This document shows positions 25,479 through 39,390 of a DNA stretch of 64,000 bases, one piece after another. Each line of letters begins with the position of its first letter. Position 1 is the first letter of the stretch. Position numbers and translations under genes: made by a program. The stretch is taken from positions 1,913,733-1,977,732 of the forward strand of contig JAGGNK010011114.1 of NCBI GenBank assembly GCA_017590115.1. The letters are read 5' to 3'. This DNA comes from Montifringilla adamsi (taxonomy: Eukaryota; Chordata; Aves; Passeriformes; Passeridae). The notes under the pieces are model-generated. The model did no database searches. It had not been told where the DNA came from and was given only the letters and a program-made list of their open reading frames with translations.

Positions 25479-27368
25479 TACTCAAAATACGTGGGTCTTC
25501 CATAATAGTGATTGAAATACCTCCAAACTCCCAAAGTAAACTCACAAAGTCTCCAAGTATTCAGATATTTTAGCATAAATTTCAGGCAAGTCTGTCTAAA
25601 ACCTAAGTAATTATTTATGTGTGTAAATGCTGTATTTGTGTGTAGGCAGCATTTGCAGAGCTAGAATTTAATCAATTATCAATGTTTTCCTTCCAACTGC
25701 AAAAATACAAGTTTTTCAAAGGGAGTGATTAATCACTGCTGTGGGAGGAAAGATGGAGAGATGATCAGACATTTCCTGCAAACTAAAATAGTGTGATTCT
25801 CTTCATATGAAACATACATGGCAGGTCTGCACAGAAAACATGTCTTACATGAAAGCATTCATTCAATGTGCTGGCCAATAGGTTTTTTTTCATTATTAAA
25901 TGGGAATAAAGGACATTTTGCCCCCCACATAATTTCAATACACCAAAGAGAAGTCAGACATGGGCTTGGAGGATTCTTTTATCTGCTGAGAGGTCAATAA
26001 CAATAATTAGAGGCTTGAAGGTACTGCAAGGTTTTAGTAGCACAAGTAAAACAAATGTTTCACAGCAACAGAAGAATCACAGATGGCCAGGAATGAAACA
26101 GAATTTCTGCAGGATTTAGAATGTAGCAGATGATCACAGAACTTTCACTGCTGACATTATCATTAAATAACTCTGATAAAACAGATTTCCAAAACCTGCT
26201 CAAAACAGTGCCCATGGTAAAGGATGTAATCCAGTGAACCATTATCAGCTTTTTTCCACCACCTGTGAGAGGGCCAGTGCACCGTGAAGATAAACAAGCA
26301 GAGAACCCAGAGATTGTTACACCCAGAAAGGAACTGCTGCTGTTACAAGGAGGTCAAATTTTAGGAGAAAGGCAGAAAGTCTGGCCCAATAAATGAAGAT
26401 GACAGTGAGAAGTGACTTAGGACAAAACTTTAACCTGATCTGTAAGAAATTACTGCACTTCAGGTCAGTGTGTGTTCACACATGGAGGAATCTTCCCCTC
26501 GACCCGATTTCAGGGAAGTATGAAAGGTCCTAAGGGTCTTAAACAGAAATTTGAGAAAATTCTAATTTCCTACAAGCTGAGGAAAAGAGGACAAGGGAAG
26601 AGTTTACCAATGCCACTTCTGAGGCAAGTGCTCACTAACTATCCTTTTATGAGACAAAAAATGTGGGAGGAAACCCTAAATGGGACCAGTACTTCCTACT
26701 GCTCACTAAATTTTTGTCCAAAAGTGAAAAGAAAGTCACAGACCTTGAGGCCAGCTCTTTCTACCTTTCCTATTTCTGTTATTTGAAATACACAACACAC
26801 AAATCTTCAAAAACTATTACTTTACTCCTTATTAGCTGCTTGATTATTTCTTAGATCTATTTGTATATTTTTAGTCACTTGGGGGGTTTGCACATCAAGA
26901 GGCAGAGCACAGGGTTTTCTGCATAAGAGTTTGCAGTAGTTAACAGTCATTACACTGAAAAAAACACACATGAACACAGTTCAGATGCCTAGATATGTTT
27001 TTTGTCAATATTTTTTCTCAATTTTACATTATCTTAATGCAAGATTATGCTTTATTGAGAAACTAAAACGTATCAGGTGTCACATAAATCTGAAGTGAGA
27101 ATCAACAAAACAGAAGACTTAACACAAGGTTGCAGTTAATTTAAGATTGCTGTTCATTGCCAATTTTCCCCATTTATTGTGCTTTCTCTTCCAAATGTTC
27201 CTTGTATTTTTCATTCCCTCTAGAGTAATTTCTGTGTTCATCCTTGCCAGAACACTCGAAATTCTGTCTACAGGCCAATATTTTTTGTTCTTCTGGGTCT
27301 CTCCTTATTTGCTTTGAGGCTTCTCTCATGGTTTTTGGCTATACTAGCACTAATTTAAGAGCTGCACA

Positions 27369-27490
27369 CCCTCTCTGGACAATCTGTTCCGGGCTCAGGC
27401 AGTGCCCAGGGAAGAAGTTCTGCCTCCTGTGCAGGAGGAATTCCTGGGCATCAGTTCCTGCCTGTTCCTCTGGTGCCATCGCTGGTGCTT
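27369..27490 (-). mobile_element. CR1 LINE fragment
   Basis: On the plus strand the run CTCTGGACAATCTGTTCCGG, then CAGGGAAGAAGTTCTGCC, then 'AATTCCTGGGCATCAGTTCC' and 'TGCCATCGCTGGTGCTTTG' matches the reverse complement of the middle of the CR1 3' UTR (the 'aggaagaacttcttccctg' region). Both ends of the element are missing. It belongs to a different CR1 subfamily from the + strand copies at 9-12 kb. Confidence 0.75.
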
Positions 27491-30400
27491 TGTTGAGAGA
27501 AATTTGACAGTGATTTCTATGTAGATATTTTGGTTTAGTACTAATAATTCTTTGATGAATTTAATAGCAACTGCCATCGCAGCAAGCTTTGTGTTAAGAG
27601 TAAACCACACTCAGTCAGGCTCAGGTACAAAAGCTCTAAAGCACACAGCTATGAATGTGACCATATTCACAAATATATACAGTCAGTCCTTTCCCATCAC
27701 TCCAAGACTCCATACCCTATTTTTGTACTGATTTTTTCTGCAGCATTCTCCATACTTTTTGCACCAGAATAATCACCAGTGATTCTTTGAAAAGTACCCT
27801 GCATCTTACTCTGAGAGGAGAAGGACTCCAGTCTCAGGCCCAGAGCAGGCACCACACCAGCACTCACTACAGGGAGCAGGATAAAGGTTTCCACTATGAA
27901 CACAATAAAAATCTAGGGCTCAAAGAATCATATCAAGGTCACTCCATCCAAAAAAAAACCACCCAGTTGTGAAAATACTGCTCACACATGGCCTGAAACA
28001 CCTCTTGGATGCACTAAGACCCAAAAGACTGGACTTAACTGCAGGTACTAAAATTTACATGTTGGATTTCATGAATAACTTACAAGAAATAACATAAAAA
28101 TAAAACCTGATTGTACAAAACCTTGCTCATTGCAAAGCATAAAAGAAATAAGCCTCAACTTCACACAGGTGTTATTGACTGCAGTAGAAGGGCAGAATAT
28201 ATTTTCTATTTCTCATCATCTGTTACGAACATTTCAGTTGTTTCCAAACATTGCATAACGAGGGCTGTTAATGTAACATTTTCCAAGGGAAAAAGGTTCA
28301 TAAGAAGTTTTCAGGAACCTCAGTTAAAGCTGCCCATGTCCATGATCCCAGCAGTATCTGAAGAGCCAGCAAAAGGATGCATTTCAGGAAAGGTACACAT
28401 GTTCTCCAGAGTACTGAAACACTTCCAGCATGTTGGAAATGCCCATGACAGATAAGAGATTTCAAACCATTTGTTGAAAGCCTTTGGAAAAGACAGAGAA
28501 TAGAGTTGTTAAAGGAAAGTGAGCACTCTTTCACACCTCTTTCAGCACAGTGCCTTGGACAATGCAGCTATTTAGGAAAACAGGCTTGTATTTTCTTGTC
28601 CAGTGCTTGTTCCATTTGATCAATAGCGGATCAGGTGCAGCAAACATCTCATTTTACACCTGTGTTGCACAGAAACTTTGGCCTTGGAACACCTGTTAGA
28701 GCTGTTTCAGGATCTTTTCCCTGGCCACCAGCTCTCTCAGCTGTTAGTAATTAGAGAAAACAAAGCAGAACTACCACATGGACACGGGCCCTGGGAGGGG
28801 GGAGTGCCAAAGAAAGCAGCACAAGTTCTACAAGGATGCATGTCATATTTTTTTCCCTTGGCAGCACATCCTCGGGACACCAGGCTAGATGCCAACTGCT
28901 CCAAGTGTCAAGCAAACAGGATTTGCTACAGGTTCTTCTAAGCTTTGATCACCTATTTCTGTAAAATAACTGAGTTTGTAAATATGGTTACAGAGACATT
29001 CTGTGGGAAAAGGAGTGTTACAAATTTTGGTCGAGTGGGAGATGCTGGTTTCAAAAGTTTTTTGAAATCGCAGACTTGCGTTAGCAATTATTTATTTACC
29101 ATTGTAAGCTGTGTCATCTAGCTGGCCTTTATTTGTTCCTGTAAAATACTTTAGAGAGCATTTTTAGATTATGAAATTAATGCATCTGTAGAGGATTATC
29201 TATTTCAGTAATGTCATCTGTGTGCAACCACAAGATTTACTGACTAGAGCACATTTTCTCTGGCAACAATTGGCCTTTTTTGCTAAGATTCAATCCAATT
29301 AGAAATTATTTCAATGGAAAAATATGATCGTAACAGGAAAAGAGCCAATTAGTTATAAACCCACTACAGATAAAGGTTGAAAATTCATGATGAGATAAGA
29401 AATTCTGTTCTTTAACAAATAAGGATGGCAAATCTATATAGAATGCATGCATTAATACAGGATGGAGGTGTATTTAAATCCTATTCTGTCTGATGAGTGA
29501 AGGAAGTGATGGGAGTGGTATCATTGCCTTTAGCACCTGGGAAAATGTGATTTTCTGAAAGATCCAATACTATCAAGAAGCTGGGATTAATCTCAGAGGA
29601 CACCGTGGCATGATTTTTTGGTACCAATTTTCAAGGTCCTGTTCAGATCTGTAAAGATTTTAACAACTCCTTGTTTTGGCTACTGTCACAGAGCGGGAAT
29701 AGAGAGCAGAAAAAAACCCTAAAGGCAACTTGACTTAACAAGGGGAAGTTAAACTACTGCATGGAGAAGGACTCAAAATTTGATAACCCTATCACTTGTG
29801 CAGCAAATCCTACCACATCTACAGTGCCACTGGACGCCATTCTAAAACAAGCTCGGGGAAAAGATGAAAGAGCTGACATATCCCCAAAGATTTAGCAGGT
29901 CCAGAGACAGAAACCAGCCTTCTACATCAGAATAATATAAACAAAGCAGGTTATCTGTTTGCAGTGGTTCTCTGATGGAAGGCAACAATCCCACCCAGCT
30001 GGCACTACATTAAAATCAATTTAATCATCCCAATGGAGGAGGTGGATGCAGTGGGGAAGAGAAAATCTATAATGATACTTTTAGAAGGACACTTATTCTC
30101 CCTTTCTTAAGCAAAAAAGACTGCTTAATTTTTTTTTTAAGCACATGAAAAAAGAAAAAGTTGTCCAGTATAGAATGGGAACTATAAACAATTCCCGGTT
30201 ATGGAAAGAAAGGACAGAAGATAGAAGATAGATAAAAATTTTCATTTCAGTACAGTCTAAGGTTTTGGTCTAATGTTTAAATTGTTTGGTTTTTTTTAAA
30301 CTAGAAGTCAAGAAGTGCTTTGCTTGATCTCCACTTCTCAACAAGTAAGAAAGTATTTTATGAAAACTCCATCCTAAATATTTTGAGGCAGAGTTCACAT

Positions 30401-31879
30401 TATAAATCTCAGGGTCAAATGACCTCGTCTTTACCAGTTGCTTTGCTTTTGTTATTTGAAAAAAAAATAATTACAGATGCAGTCAGATTACTCACAACAC
30501 TTTCAAATGAGAGGACTGTGGGAAATGTCCCCATTTCTTGTGGCTTTTTGCTCCCAGAAGCCACACAACCGTGGTCATACAGGTAGAGACAGAGTAGGAA
30601 AGGACAGAGATCTCAATGATGGGCCTGATTTTCTGTGTCTTGTGGGTCAAGAGGAACAGAAGGCTCAGGCTCTACCAAAAGAATTGAGAAATGGGGTGAT
30701 TTCCACAGCTTTCCCCAAAAATGTGGTAATTCTGTGCATTTCACAGCCACAATAAAAGCAGAAAGGCAAAGACCTGCACTTCTGGCTGGCTCAGCTGAGT
30801 GCTGCTCCTTTCCACCTCATTCCCCCTCTCCTATCTCATCCTAGGAATTGTTTTTGCTCTCTGCTTTCTCCTGGCCGGTGGCCAACGTGAAGGCCCCACA
30901 TCTGGGGCAATGGCTCATGTTGCTTCTCTTGCTTTCCTCAGCAAAACAGAAACACTGAGACCAACAAGGCTGGGGACCACCCTGCCTGAGATCTTCTCCT
31001 GCAAGTGTTTATTTCTTGGTTTTCTTTTTGCTTTAGTGCAATCCTGAATTCAGAAGCTTCTGCCTTCACGAGGGATGCTCAAAGTCCAGAAACCTCCACT
31101 GGTGCGTTGAACCAAAGCCACTCCACAGTCACTTGGAGTTTTAAAAGCAGTTTATTACATTTATAATAAATCTTTGTTACTGCAGATTAGCTCTCGTTGC
31201 ACAAAGATAATAAATAAAAACATCTGAGGAGCAGATGACTCCCTTCAGCCCTGGTATATAAGGCAAGGACTACTGGCAATTGCACAGACCTCAACTTTGT
31301 CCCTCTCTGCTTGGCTGCAGGGATTTTTGAAAATCATAAAGAAATTAAAAGCCTGCCAAAGTGAGTTCAGAACCTCATGTTTTCTACACCAGATTTACTG
31401 TCCCAGCACAAGCCTGCTCTGGATTCCAGCTCTGGGGACAACAAAAAGGCCCTAATGACCTGGATAATGGATATGAGAAGGGACCAGGGAGGTTACAAAT
31501 AATCTTCCCCTCAGCCAGCTGCACAGCCAGCCCTCCCTGGGGACTCTGCAGGTGTTTGACTGAGCCCTAGATTTGGGAGGGTTGCTTGGTTTGTCTGTTT
31601 CCTTCTAAAACTGCAAAAACTTTAACACTTATCAGCAATCTTGGAGGGTTGGACGAATTTTGGATGGATGGATGAATTTTGTCGACCATGTGAGGTCATA
31701 GCTCTTAATTTCTGTGCAATAACTGGACTGTCTGAAATAAATAACTTCACAATATCCAAGCAAGCATTTTTTCTCTATTTCTTAATCTTTCTCACTGTAT
31801 CCTACAGTCCTCCTTCTATTATTTACTGGTGTTCACAGTAAATTGAACAAATTATTAATGGAGTCGTTTTATGGAGTTT
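27491..31879. other. Gene-free stretch
   Basis: No gene or RNA is supported. The longest open frame has 114 codons (28111-28455, +) and no recognisable domain. I see only short A or T runs and no clear transposon. Confidence 0.45.
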
Positions 31880-31940
31880 ACAGTTGGACTAAATGGTCTT
31901 AAAGGTCTTTTCCAACAACATAAATGATGTTATGATTTCT
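31880..31940 (+). mobile_element. CR1 LINE terminal fragment
   Basis: ACAGTTGGACTAAATGGTCT, then TAAAGGTCTTTTCCAACA, then ATGATGTTATGATTTCT is the final 60 bases of a CR1 copy ('gttggactagatgatcttaaaggtcttttccaacc...'). Almost all of the 5' part is missing. The 'aggtcttttccaac' wording places it in the subfamily with that ending rather than the 'cccttccaaccc' one seen elsewhere in the window. Confidence 0.8.
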
Positions 31941-32194
31941 ATCCCACATAGCATTTTCTCTTAAACACAGTAACATTCTGAGCCAGGATCCAGGCCCCAC
32001 TGATGACTGGGTGATATAAGTTGAGTATGCTATCAGAATTAAATGATGTTGTTTATTATTCTCTTGTACTAAAACCAGCTAGATTTCTTGCCTGATGAAA
32101 ATGGATGGAACACACAACATTTTACATAGCTCTTAACGTTTATCTTTTCAGTCTGGCTCTAAGGGTTAGGGCCTGAGTGGTGAGGCAGAGCTTA

Positions 32195-32320
32195 CCCCTT
32201 GTCCTATCCTAAAAATTCCCTCTCAGCTCTCTTGTAGGCTCCTTTCAGGTATTGGAAAATCCTGTAAGGTTTCTCCAGCATGAATAATCCCAACTCTCTC
32301 ATCAGCCTGTCTTCACAGAA
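32195..32320 (-). mobile_element. CR1 LINE 3' UTR fragment
   Basis: On the plus strand CCCTTGTCCTATCCTAAAAA, CTCTCTTGTAGGCTCCTTTC, AGGTATTGGAAAATCC and CCAACTCTCTCATCAGCCTG follow the reverse complement of the CR1 3' UTR in order. It starts and stops inside the UTR. It lies 255 bases from the oppositely oriented CR1 end at 31880-31940, so the two are separate insertions. Confidence 0.85.
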
Positions 32321-33889
32321 GACATCTTCTTTCAGAGACTTTCTGTGCTTCTGTTCAGAATAATGGTTTCAATTTTGACTTAAATTGTTTGAATAATTTA
32401 CCAAAGGAAAGGGAAAGCAAGAAAAAGACAAATCCTTTGGAAATGCACAACAGATGCACCGGTGCATGTTGGGACCGAGGCAGAACAGACTGGGAGCTGT
32501 CATCACCCCTCAGAGCCACATTCCTTCCCCAGCCCATGTGGCCCACACCTGGGACACGCTTGGGAGGCTCCCAGGTTCAAAGCAAGTGCTTCTACCTTTG
32601 TTCCTGCCTGCAAGTCTTTTTAATTTCAGCATTCTCCCTCCTTGTCATCACTCTGCTCTTTCACTAGGAGTGTCTCTGACCAAATACCAGGACATGTTGA
32701 AAGTGTTTTCTTTGTTTTTTTTTTATTTATTTGTTTGGGTTTTACTATATAGGAACTAACTGGAGATGTTTTGTTTGTGGGTGTTTTGTTTGTGAGGTTG
32801 GATTTTTTTTCTAGACAAAAGAAACATTAGGAACTAGAGTAAAAGTTAGATAAAAGTCACATTAGACAAAGTTGAGTAGGTGAAAGTTTCAGGACTCTTG
32901 GCAATCTCTGGGCATTTGTTACATTGCAGGATGACATTACATTGCAAATTTTTCGTTAGGATGATGTGAAAATAGTAACAAATAATTGCACCGAGAATGT
33001 ATGGCATGAAGTGGAAATAGATTTTATATCTTTACTATTAAATTCCTTATCCAAGGGTGAGTAAGGACAAAACTGAGTCAAATGTGATTCAGTTATCCTT
33101 GAATTTTATTAATTCATTAAATATTTATGAACATGAGTAAACTCCCATCAAGCATGACATTGATGCAATACTAAAACTAATAAAATACTTTGTCCCTTTT
33201 TATCCTGATTAATCTCTATATATTTTCTCACTAATACACCATCAGAGCTGCAGAACTTCTCATGAGCTGCTGAATCACCAGCAGCTGAAATATCTCCCAC
33301 AGGCTGCCCTTAAGCAGCATAAATCTATTTTTCCTTTTTGGTTAAGACAAATTATGCAAAAATCTGAGATATGTCCTCGCGTTAGGAGGACTTTGAAGTG
33401 ACAACACAAAAATAACTAAACCATCAAGAGATGGGGTTAAAAAAGACTGAGGAAAGTCTGATCCTGGCAGTGCTGGTCTGCAGTGCACCCATCCAAAAAG
33501 TGCTGCCATTTGGGGTGGACAAAGTGTACTGCAAGATTTGTTTATATTTGAGGCAAACATGTCCTGGACCGCATGGAAAGCTGCGAGGCTGACGTACAGA
33601 GATTATCCCTGCTGATAAAAGAAGCACTCAGGAACATCACTAATTATCCAAAGGAACAGAAAGGAGGATCATCACAGCTGAGGGGGAAATTCCAGCTGGA
33701 AAACTTGGCAGTGCTTTGCTTTTAGTTTTACTGTACTACAACCTAGTGCTGCTACAAATAAATGTCAGTTTTTGCTTTTTGGTCAGAAACAGGGAAAAAA
33801 AATGTTTGGAAAATGCTCCTGATTGCTAAGGAGGTATCTAGACTTCAGATGAAATATACAATTAGCTTTAAAATAGAGAGCTTCAAATA

Positions 33890-34170
33890 AAAACAATAAA
33901 AAAAATGTAACCCAAGATTTGAAATGGAAGTTGTCCACTATTTATCAATAAAAAAAAAAGTTTAAAAAAACAAGTAGAAAATAAAAAGGAAATAAGTAGA
34001 GATATCTACAATTAAGGTGCACTTTAAACTTATGATTAACGTTATTGAAATTCAGTATCTTTCAAGTGCCATGGGAAAAGTTAAAAATTGAATGACAGGA
34101 GAGGGAAAAAAAAAAAAGAAAAGCTAAAAAAACTCATAATGGGAAGAAAGGGAAAACAAAAACTATGAAG
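33890..34170. repeat. A-rich low-complexity zone
   Basis: The plus strand is dominated by A, with runs such as A10 at 33950-33959 and A12 near 34109, broken by short G or T interruptions. I see no element boundary or target-site duplication that would mark a retroposed tail. Confidence 0.7.
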
Positions 34171-36595
34171 TGAATGGAAGCAGTAAAGAAAATCCTGTCT
34201 GCTCCTTTTGGCCAGGACAGAGTGTGGGGTGTTCCAATGGGAACACTGAACTGGAGAATACCATTCCTAAACCTTAACAATCCCTGTACAGTATGTTAAA
34301 ATATTGCCCTGGAGCTCAGGGAAGGGAAAAATGAGAATTAATCCATAACTGACAATTTTGATGCTTTTTATGTAAAACTGAGGGTCAGATTATAATCCAC
34401 AAGGTCGCTTTAATAGACTACATCATTGCTTTTAGTGCAATATAAGTTAATATTGCAGCAGGCATCACAGGCAGGATGGGCTGCTCTGTTTACACCCTGT
34501 TGCTGGTTAACAGTGACCACTGAAGCAAGACCAAAGAATGAAAAACCCTTGCAGTCCTTCTGCTACAACCAAGACCAAGAGCCAAGGTAGGAATGCCACA
34601 GGAGGACTGCTCTGGTTAAACAGGATTGGGGTCAAGTACCTACAGCACATTGAATTTTTCACCTGGTCCTGAGAGAACATGGGTCTGGTGTAGCCAAACA
34701 AACTGTGAGTGCTGCTTAAGCCAGCAGATATCAGGCAGCTGAATTCCTAACATGAACACCAGGAAAAATGTCCTACAACATCACTGACTTCTACTTATGG
34801 GCCTCAACTGGATGCACACTGACTTTCATGCTCTGTCTCAGACCAGCAATGGGCAAATGCTCAGGCACACAAGTTATTAAAAGCTTGAACTGGGCTAAAT
34901 TAGGCAGATTTTCTACCTTTGCAATGTATGAGAGGACACAAAATAACCAATGATGCATCTCTGCCTGATTCTGCCCAGCCACCCACATCACGCCTTTAGA
35001 ATCCAAGACTTAGAGCTTTGTCTCTCCTCATTGTAAACAATTTTTACACCTGACCAAATGAAAACAGGTGTTGTACTCTAAAAAGGTGGAACTCAGTTCA
35101 AGTATAAACACACACATCTGGCCTCTAAATATCCATTTCTAGTACCTGACTGCCAAAATTACTGTACTTGAACACCCAGTGTTCAACTTTGCCCTCAGAG
35201 TGTTTCTCTCACAGTGCTTCTCTCTGCTTACACAATAAAGTGGCCAAGAAATCTGTTCCTGATTTTTGTCTCTGTCCAGACCACGTCTGAAACACATTCC
35301 CTCTACCTAGGTAGGTGCTGTTAAATAGAAATACAAGAGAAGACAATGCATTCTCTACAGCTGCCTGTCTGATGAGAATACCATCCAAAAATGACAAAGA
35401 TGCTACATATTTATGTTCACATGAGCAGGAAAAAGATTTATAGGTTATCTTTGAATTTAGTAGCACTAAATTGCACTAGTAGCAAGCTTTGTTTGCAACC
35501 AGACATTGATCTGGATGATTCACATCCCTAGAGTTCTTTTCTGAATCTCCATACCCCATTCCTTGTTCCCCAGATAGGTAAACACCTCACTTTAAACACT
35601 TTATTTCTGTATCTTACTTGCTAAATTCAGTAATAATGAACGTGTGCAATATTTATTTTGAAGTTAGCAATCAGGTTCATAGCAATTTGAGTTTTGGCAC
35701 AGAAGTGTTCCTTGAATGTCTTTATTATGAAAAAGGAGAAGGCCAGTGCTTTGGATTAAATGAGCCAGATCTTCAGCTATGGAAGGATTATTTTGTTTCA
35801 CTCCAGTGGGACAATGCTGTTTGAAAGCCAATTCCCCTGACCTAGAGGATCTTCCCTGATTTCATCTCTCCAGTTGGACTTTTCCAGCTTGTAATTAAAT
35901 ATTCACTGAGTACCAGGGAAACAAAGAATAAAGAAAAAGGGGAAAAAATAAGCCCTTTGTAGAGGTTCCAGTCCTCTGGTCCAAGGAATATTTAATTATT
36001 TAGGCAAAGTGGAAATGCTTTTCTGGAGAGGCTGAGAGAGTTCTCCCATGGTGGTTATGGACATAAGAGAGGAAAAAAAAAGAGAAAATGGACATAGGAA
36101 ACCCAAGGGATCTCTATAGGGAAAAGGGGTGCTTGCTTAGCTCTTTCAAACATAAATAGTTATACTCACCACGCGAGTTTACAAGGAAAGCTGTAGTTCA
36201 ATAGCAAATCAATTGCCTTTAACCACATGCTTAATATTCCTTTAAAATTGTTGGTTTATCCTATCATTCAGGTAGTTATCAAGGAGGGAAGGGAACATGA
36301 AATTCATCAGATTTAAGATGGGATGGATGTGGGATATTTGCTGTGACAGTTTGTGCCAAATTACGCTGCACAAACTTTCCCAATCTTTAACAAAGCTACA
36401 AAAACCCGAGGGGGAGGTACCCTAAAAAGAAGGTGGCATTTCTGGCGCAGGGATATTCTAAAGCAGCAGTGGATGAGCAGTGCTGCACACACTGTGCACC
36501 TTTCCCAGACCAGGGGCTGGCTCCATCTGCCAGCTCAGAGGCACAGGGAGGTTTTGCTGGGAGCAGATGCCCGGGGCATCCCTCAGCAGCCGCTG

Positions 36596-36656
36596 CCCGT
36601 GGCTCCATGTGCAGAACACCTTCCCGTGGCTCCATGTGCAGAACACCTTCCCGTGC
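36596..36656. repeat. 27-bp tandem doublet in a GC-rich block
   Basis: A 27-bp unit beginning CCCGTGGCTCCATGTGCAGA is repeated exactly (36596-36622 and 36623-36649) and a third copy starts (CCCGTG). Because 27 is a multiple of three, the overlapping open frames (136 codons + from 36353, 163 codons + from 36433, 117 codons - from 36749) carry a repeated nonapeptide. None of those peptides resembles a protein family I know, so I list the block as a repeat, not a gene. Confidence 0.85.
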
Positions 36657-39240
36657 CTTCCCAGAGCTGGGCTCCCTCACTTCCAAGAAGCCGGGGGCCT
36701 CTTCAAACAAGGCTGAAAGGAGAGAGGCTTTCGAGTCAGCTGGCAGCATCTCTGCATTTCTGAGCGAGCCTGGATACAGAGGAGGAGAGCTCAGTTTGTG
36801 CTGTGTGCCTGACCCCTCTCAGCCAAGTTCAGAGCAGTGTGAGCTATCAAATGTGACAGGCTCCTGGCAAGCAGCCCCAGGCTTTTGGCTGGAATCTCTT
36901 CCAGACCCAGCTGGGTTTAATTAAACTATGCAACAGTTCTTGCAATAACTAGTTCCTACCTCATTCTTCAGAAATTGCTTAGTGTTCAAATGTAAATACC
37001 TTCAGCTCATACCTTGCTCACCCTTCCCCCACTTTGGATAAACTGACACCGACAAATCCAACATTTTTAGAACGAGCCCTTAAAAGCTGAATCAGGAAGG
37101 AGCGTGGCACGTGCAGGCCTGCATTCTTGTCTCCTGGTTTGCCATCGTGAAATCCGTCCTCCTTATCCAACACCCTAAATACCAATAAAAGCCCCACCAT
37201 ACATTTAATACTCTAGAGTTTATGGTAAATGAAGGACTTGTCCATAATTGATTGGCAGGCTTGTCCAGCCAAACTGTTATCTGCCTAGAAAATTTGGAGT
37301 AATTGTCCAAAAAAAGCCTCAGTTGTACTATAACTCAAGTGTTTGCAGGACCAGGTAATGGCCACATTACAGCAACGAGCATTTAAAATCAAGCTCAGCT
37401 TTTCCAAACTATTCTACTACTGTACAGAGATTTGCTGTGAGCAATATCAATAATCCATCCCAACCTTTAAAAGATGCAAAATAGTGTAACTGGAACAAAC
37501 ACATGAATCTTTTTCAATGTGAATGAAAACAAGAATTATTTTCCACTCAATTATTAAAAAAAATCCCAAAAAACAAACAACTAATTTTAATAATCCAGGG
37601 AGCCTGTGTTCAAAATATGAATTACAATAATGACTTTCTATGAAACCAGAAGGTATTTGCACTGTTTTAAAGTCCCTGATCATCCTCTCATTTACAGAGG
37701 AACACAGCTCTCTACCCGAAGAAATATAATACTTTCTTTTTCATTTTAATGAACTTCACGTAGTTTTGCTTGCTAGATTTCCAAACCCTAATGTAACACT
37801 TGTTCTGCTAAGCATTTGAAAGTAGTTGGATCATTCAGCTGCTTAAAGGCCCTCGTGAATGGAAGCCAAGATTTTTATGATCCTGCAAAATGTCCAGTAC
37901 TACCCTGGAATACTGTGCTGTTTTGTCATTGCATTCCTTAGGTAATGACTCTCCCCACCAAGAATTCTCCCCTTTTTTGAGGAGCTGGAATAACCTCCCT
38001 GGCCTGGGCTCTCTCCACCACGTTGTGCTAACCTGACAATCTTCCTGAGGAGCCTGCAGGGCTTCTTCAAGCAGTCACATTTTAAACACTGCTCCATTTT
38101 ACAAGTAGAATTTCTGCAAGAAATGTCTTGCTTTAAATTACAATATGGATAGCAGAAAGGCTGGAATGCCACTTAACTTCAGAAATAACTCCTCAGAGAA
38201 TGGCTGAATGCACAAAGCTGATCAGTGAAATCCCTCTCTCTAAAAATTTCAATAAACATGACATTGCAAGGTCCTAAAGTTATTGGTTTTACACCACCTT
38301 GGAAAAAATGCTCATTTCTCTAGAATTTTTTATAGTTGCCAGTAGGGACTGGTGCAACAAGAAACTTTATGGGATAAAATCTAGAAAACCACTTCTGCTC
38401 ACAGGAGGACACAGAATTTGAGCCCAACCTCCAATATCAGCACATTTTAGTGATACTGTTCCACCTATCATAGCCTGTCTGCTGCTCCAGGTATTTCTTT
38501 TAAAAACAAGTTAAAAAAAAATCACATTCCTTTGTAAAGTAAATTCCTATTCCAGTAAACTTTCCACTGTAGGACATGCCTTGCAAAGTCACAGTTACCC
38601 TTCTAAGGGGAAACCTCTGCAGTGACTTTGGGGGCAATCTTCTGACTAGAAAACCTGACAGCAGCCAGGGAAGTCAGCCCTGTATTTGTCACCACAGAAG
38701 GAATAACCCTGGAAAGAGCCCCCAGATGTGGGCTGGGCACACCACACCACCTCTGCAGCACCATGTGGGACCTCCCTGCTGGGCTGAGCTGAGCTCAGCT
38801 GCTCTGTGTCCCCTGAGGAGGGCAGGTACATCAGGAAAGGAGAATTCCAAAAGTGTGGAGGGCATGGAAAGGCTTTCAGTGTTGGGGAAAGAGTGAGAAT
38901 GGCAGAGTTCAGGAAACAAAGCAAGACAAACAAGTGGACACACATGTGACACGGGGAAAACAAAACCACATGGGCTTTGAGCACTGAAACACAGATCTGA
39001 GATAGCCAAAACAGATTGCTTAGCTGTCTAAAGCATTTAATAAGTTATTATTAAGGTACAGCCAGGAACCACGGAGAGGGAAGGGATTAGATTCTGCTAT
39101 AAATTACCAGAGATCACACAGTGTAACACACTCACTGCAGATTTTCAAAATCTGGGAGTGTGTGGGGAAGGGGGACAAGGGACAAGGGTTGGAGGATGTG
39201 AGAGGAATCTATTCAGGAATGCAGAAATATGCTACAAGTC

Positions 39241-39390
39241 ATCTGCAGTTCACAACCAAGACAGATGGACAATTGGAAAAGGCTAAAACTTATCTGCAGT
39301 TCACAACCAAGACAGATGGACAATTGGAAAAGGCTAAAACTTATCTGCAGTTCACAACCAAGACAGATGGACAAATGGAAAAGGCTGAAC
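39241..39390. repeat. 51-bp minisatellite, about 2.9 units
   Basis: The unit beginning ATCTGCAGTTCACAACCAAG starts at 39241, 39292 and 39343. Units 1 and 2 are identical; unit 3 has changes near its end (AAATGG for AATTGG, CTGAAC for CTAAAA). Near-identity implies recent expansion. Since 51 is a multiple of three, the array is open as a 17-residue repeat on the + strand (frame 39162-39401) and on the minus strand (39213-39605). This follows from unit length, and I see no evidence of translation. Confidence 0.95.

Larger units (their letters stand above)
22896..27368. other. Gene-free stretch with possible regulatory motifs
   Basis: No exon or RNA gene is supported; open frames reach 104 codons at most. 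Small features are a DR5 half-site pair at 24232-24248, a 12-bp repeat at 24311-24357, a 15-bp repeat at 25050-25085, and a possible CR1 remnant at 25443-25478. Confidence 0.45.

Noticed and set aside
32162..32171. Telomere-like AGGGTTAGGG
   Set aside because: It is fewer than two telomeric units and is not an interstitial telomere array.
35303..35314. 12-bp perfect palindrome CTACCTAGGTAG
   Set aside because: Short palindromes of this size are expected by chance in 64 kb.
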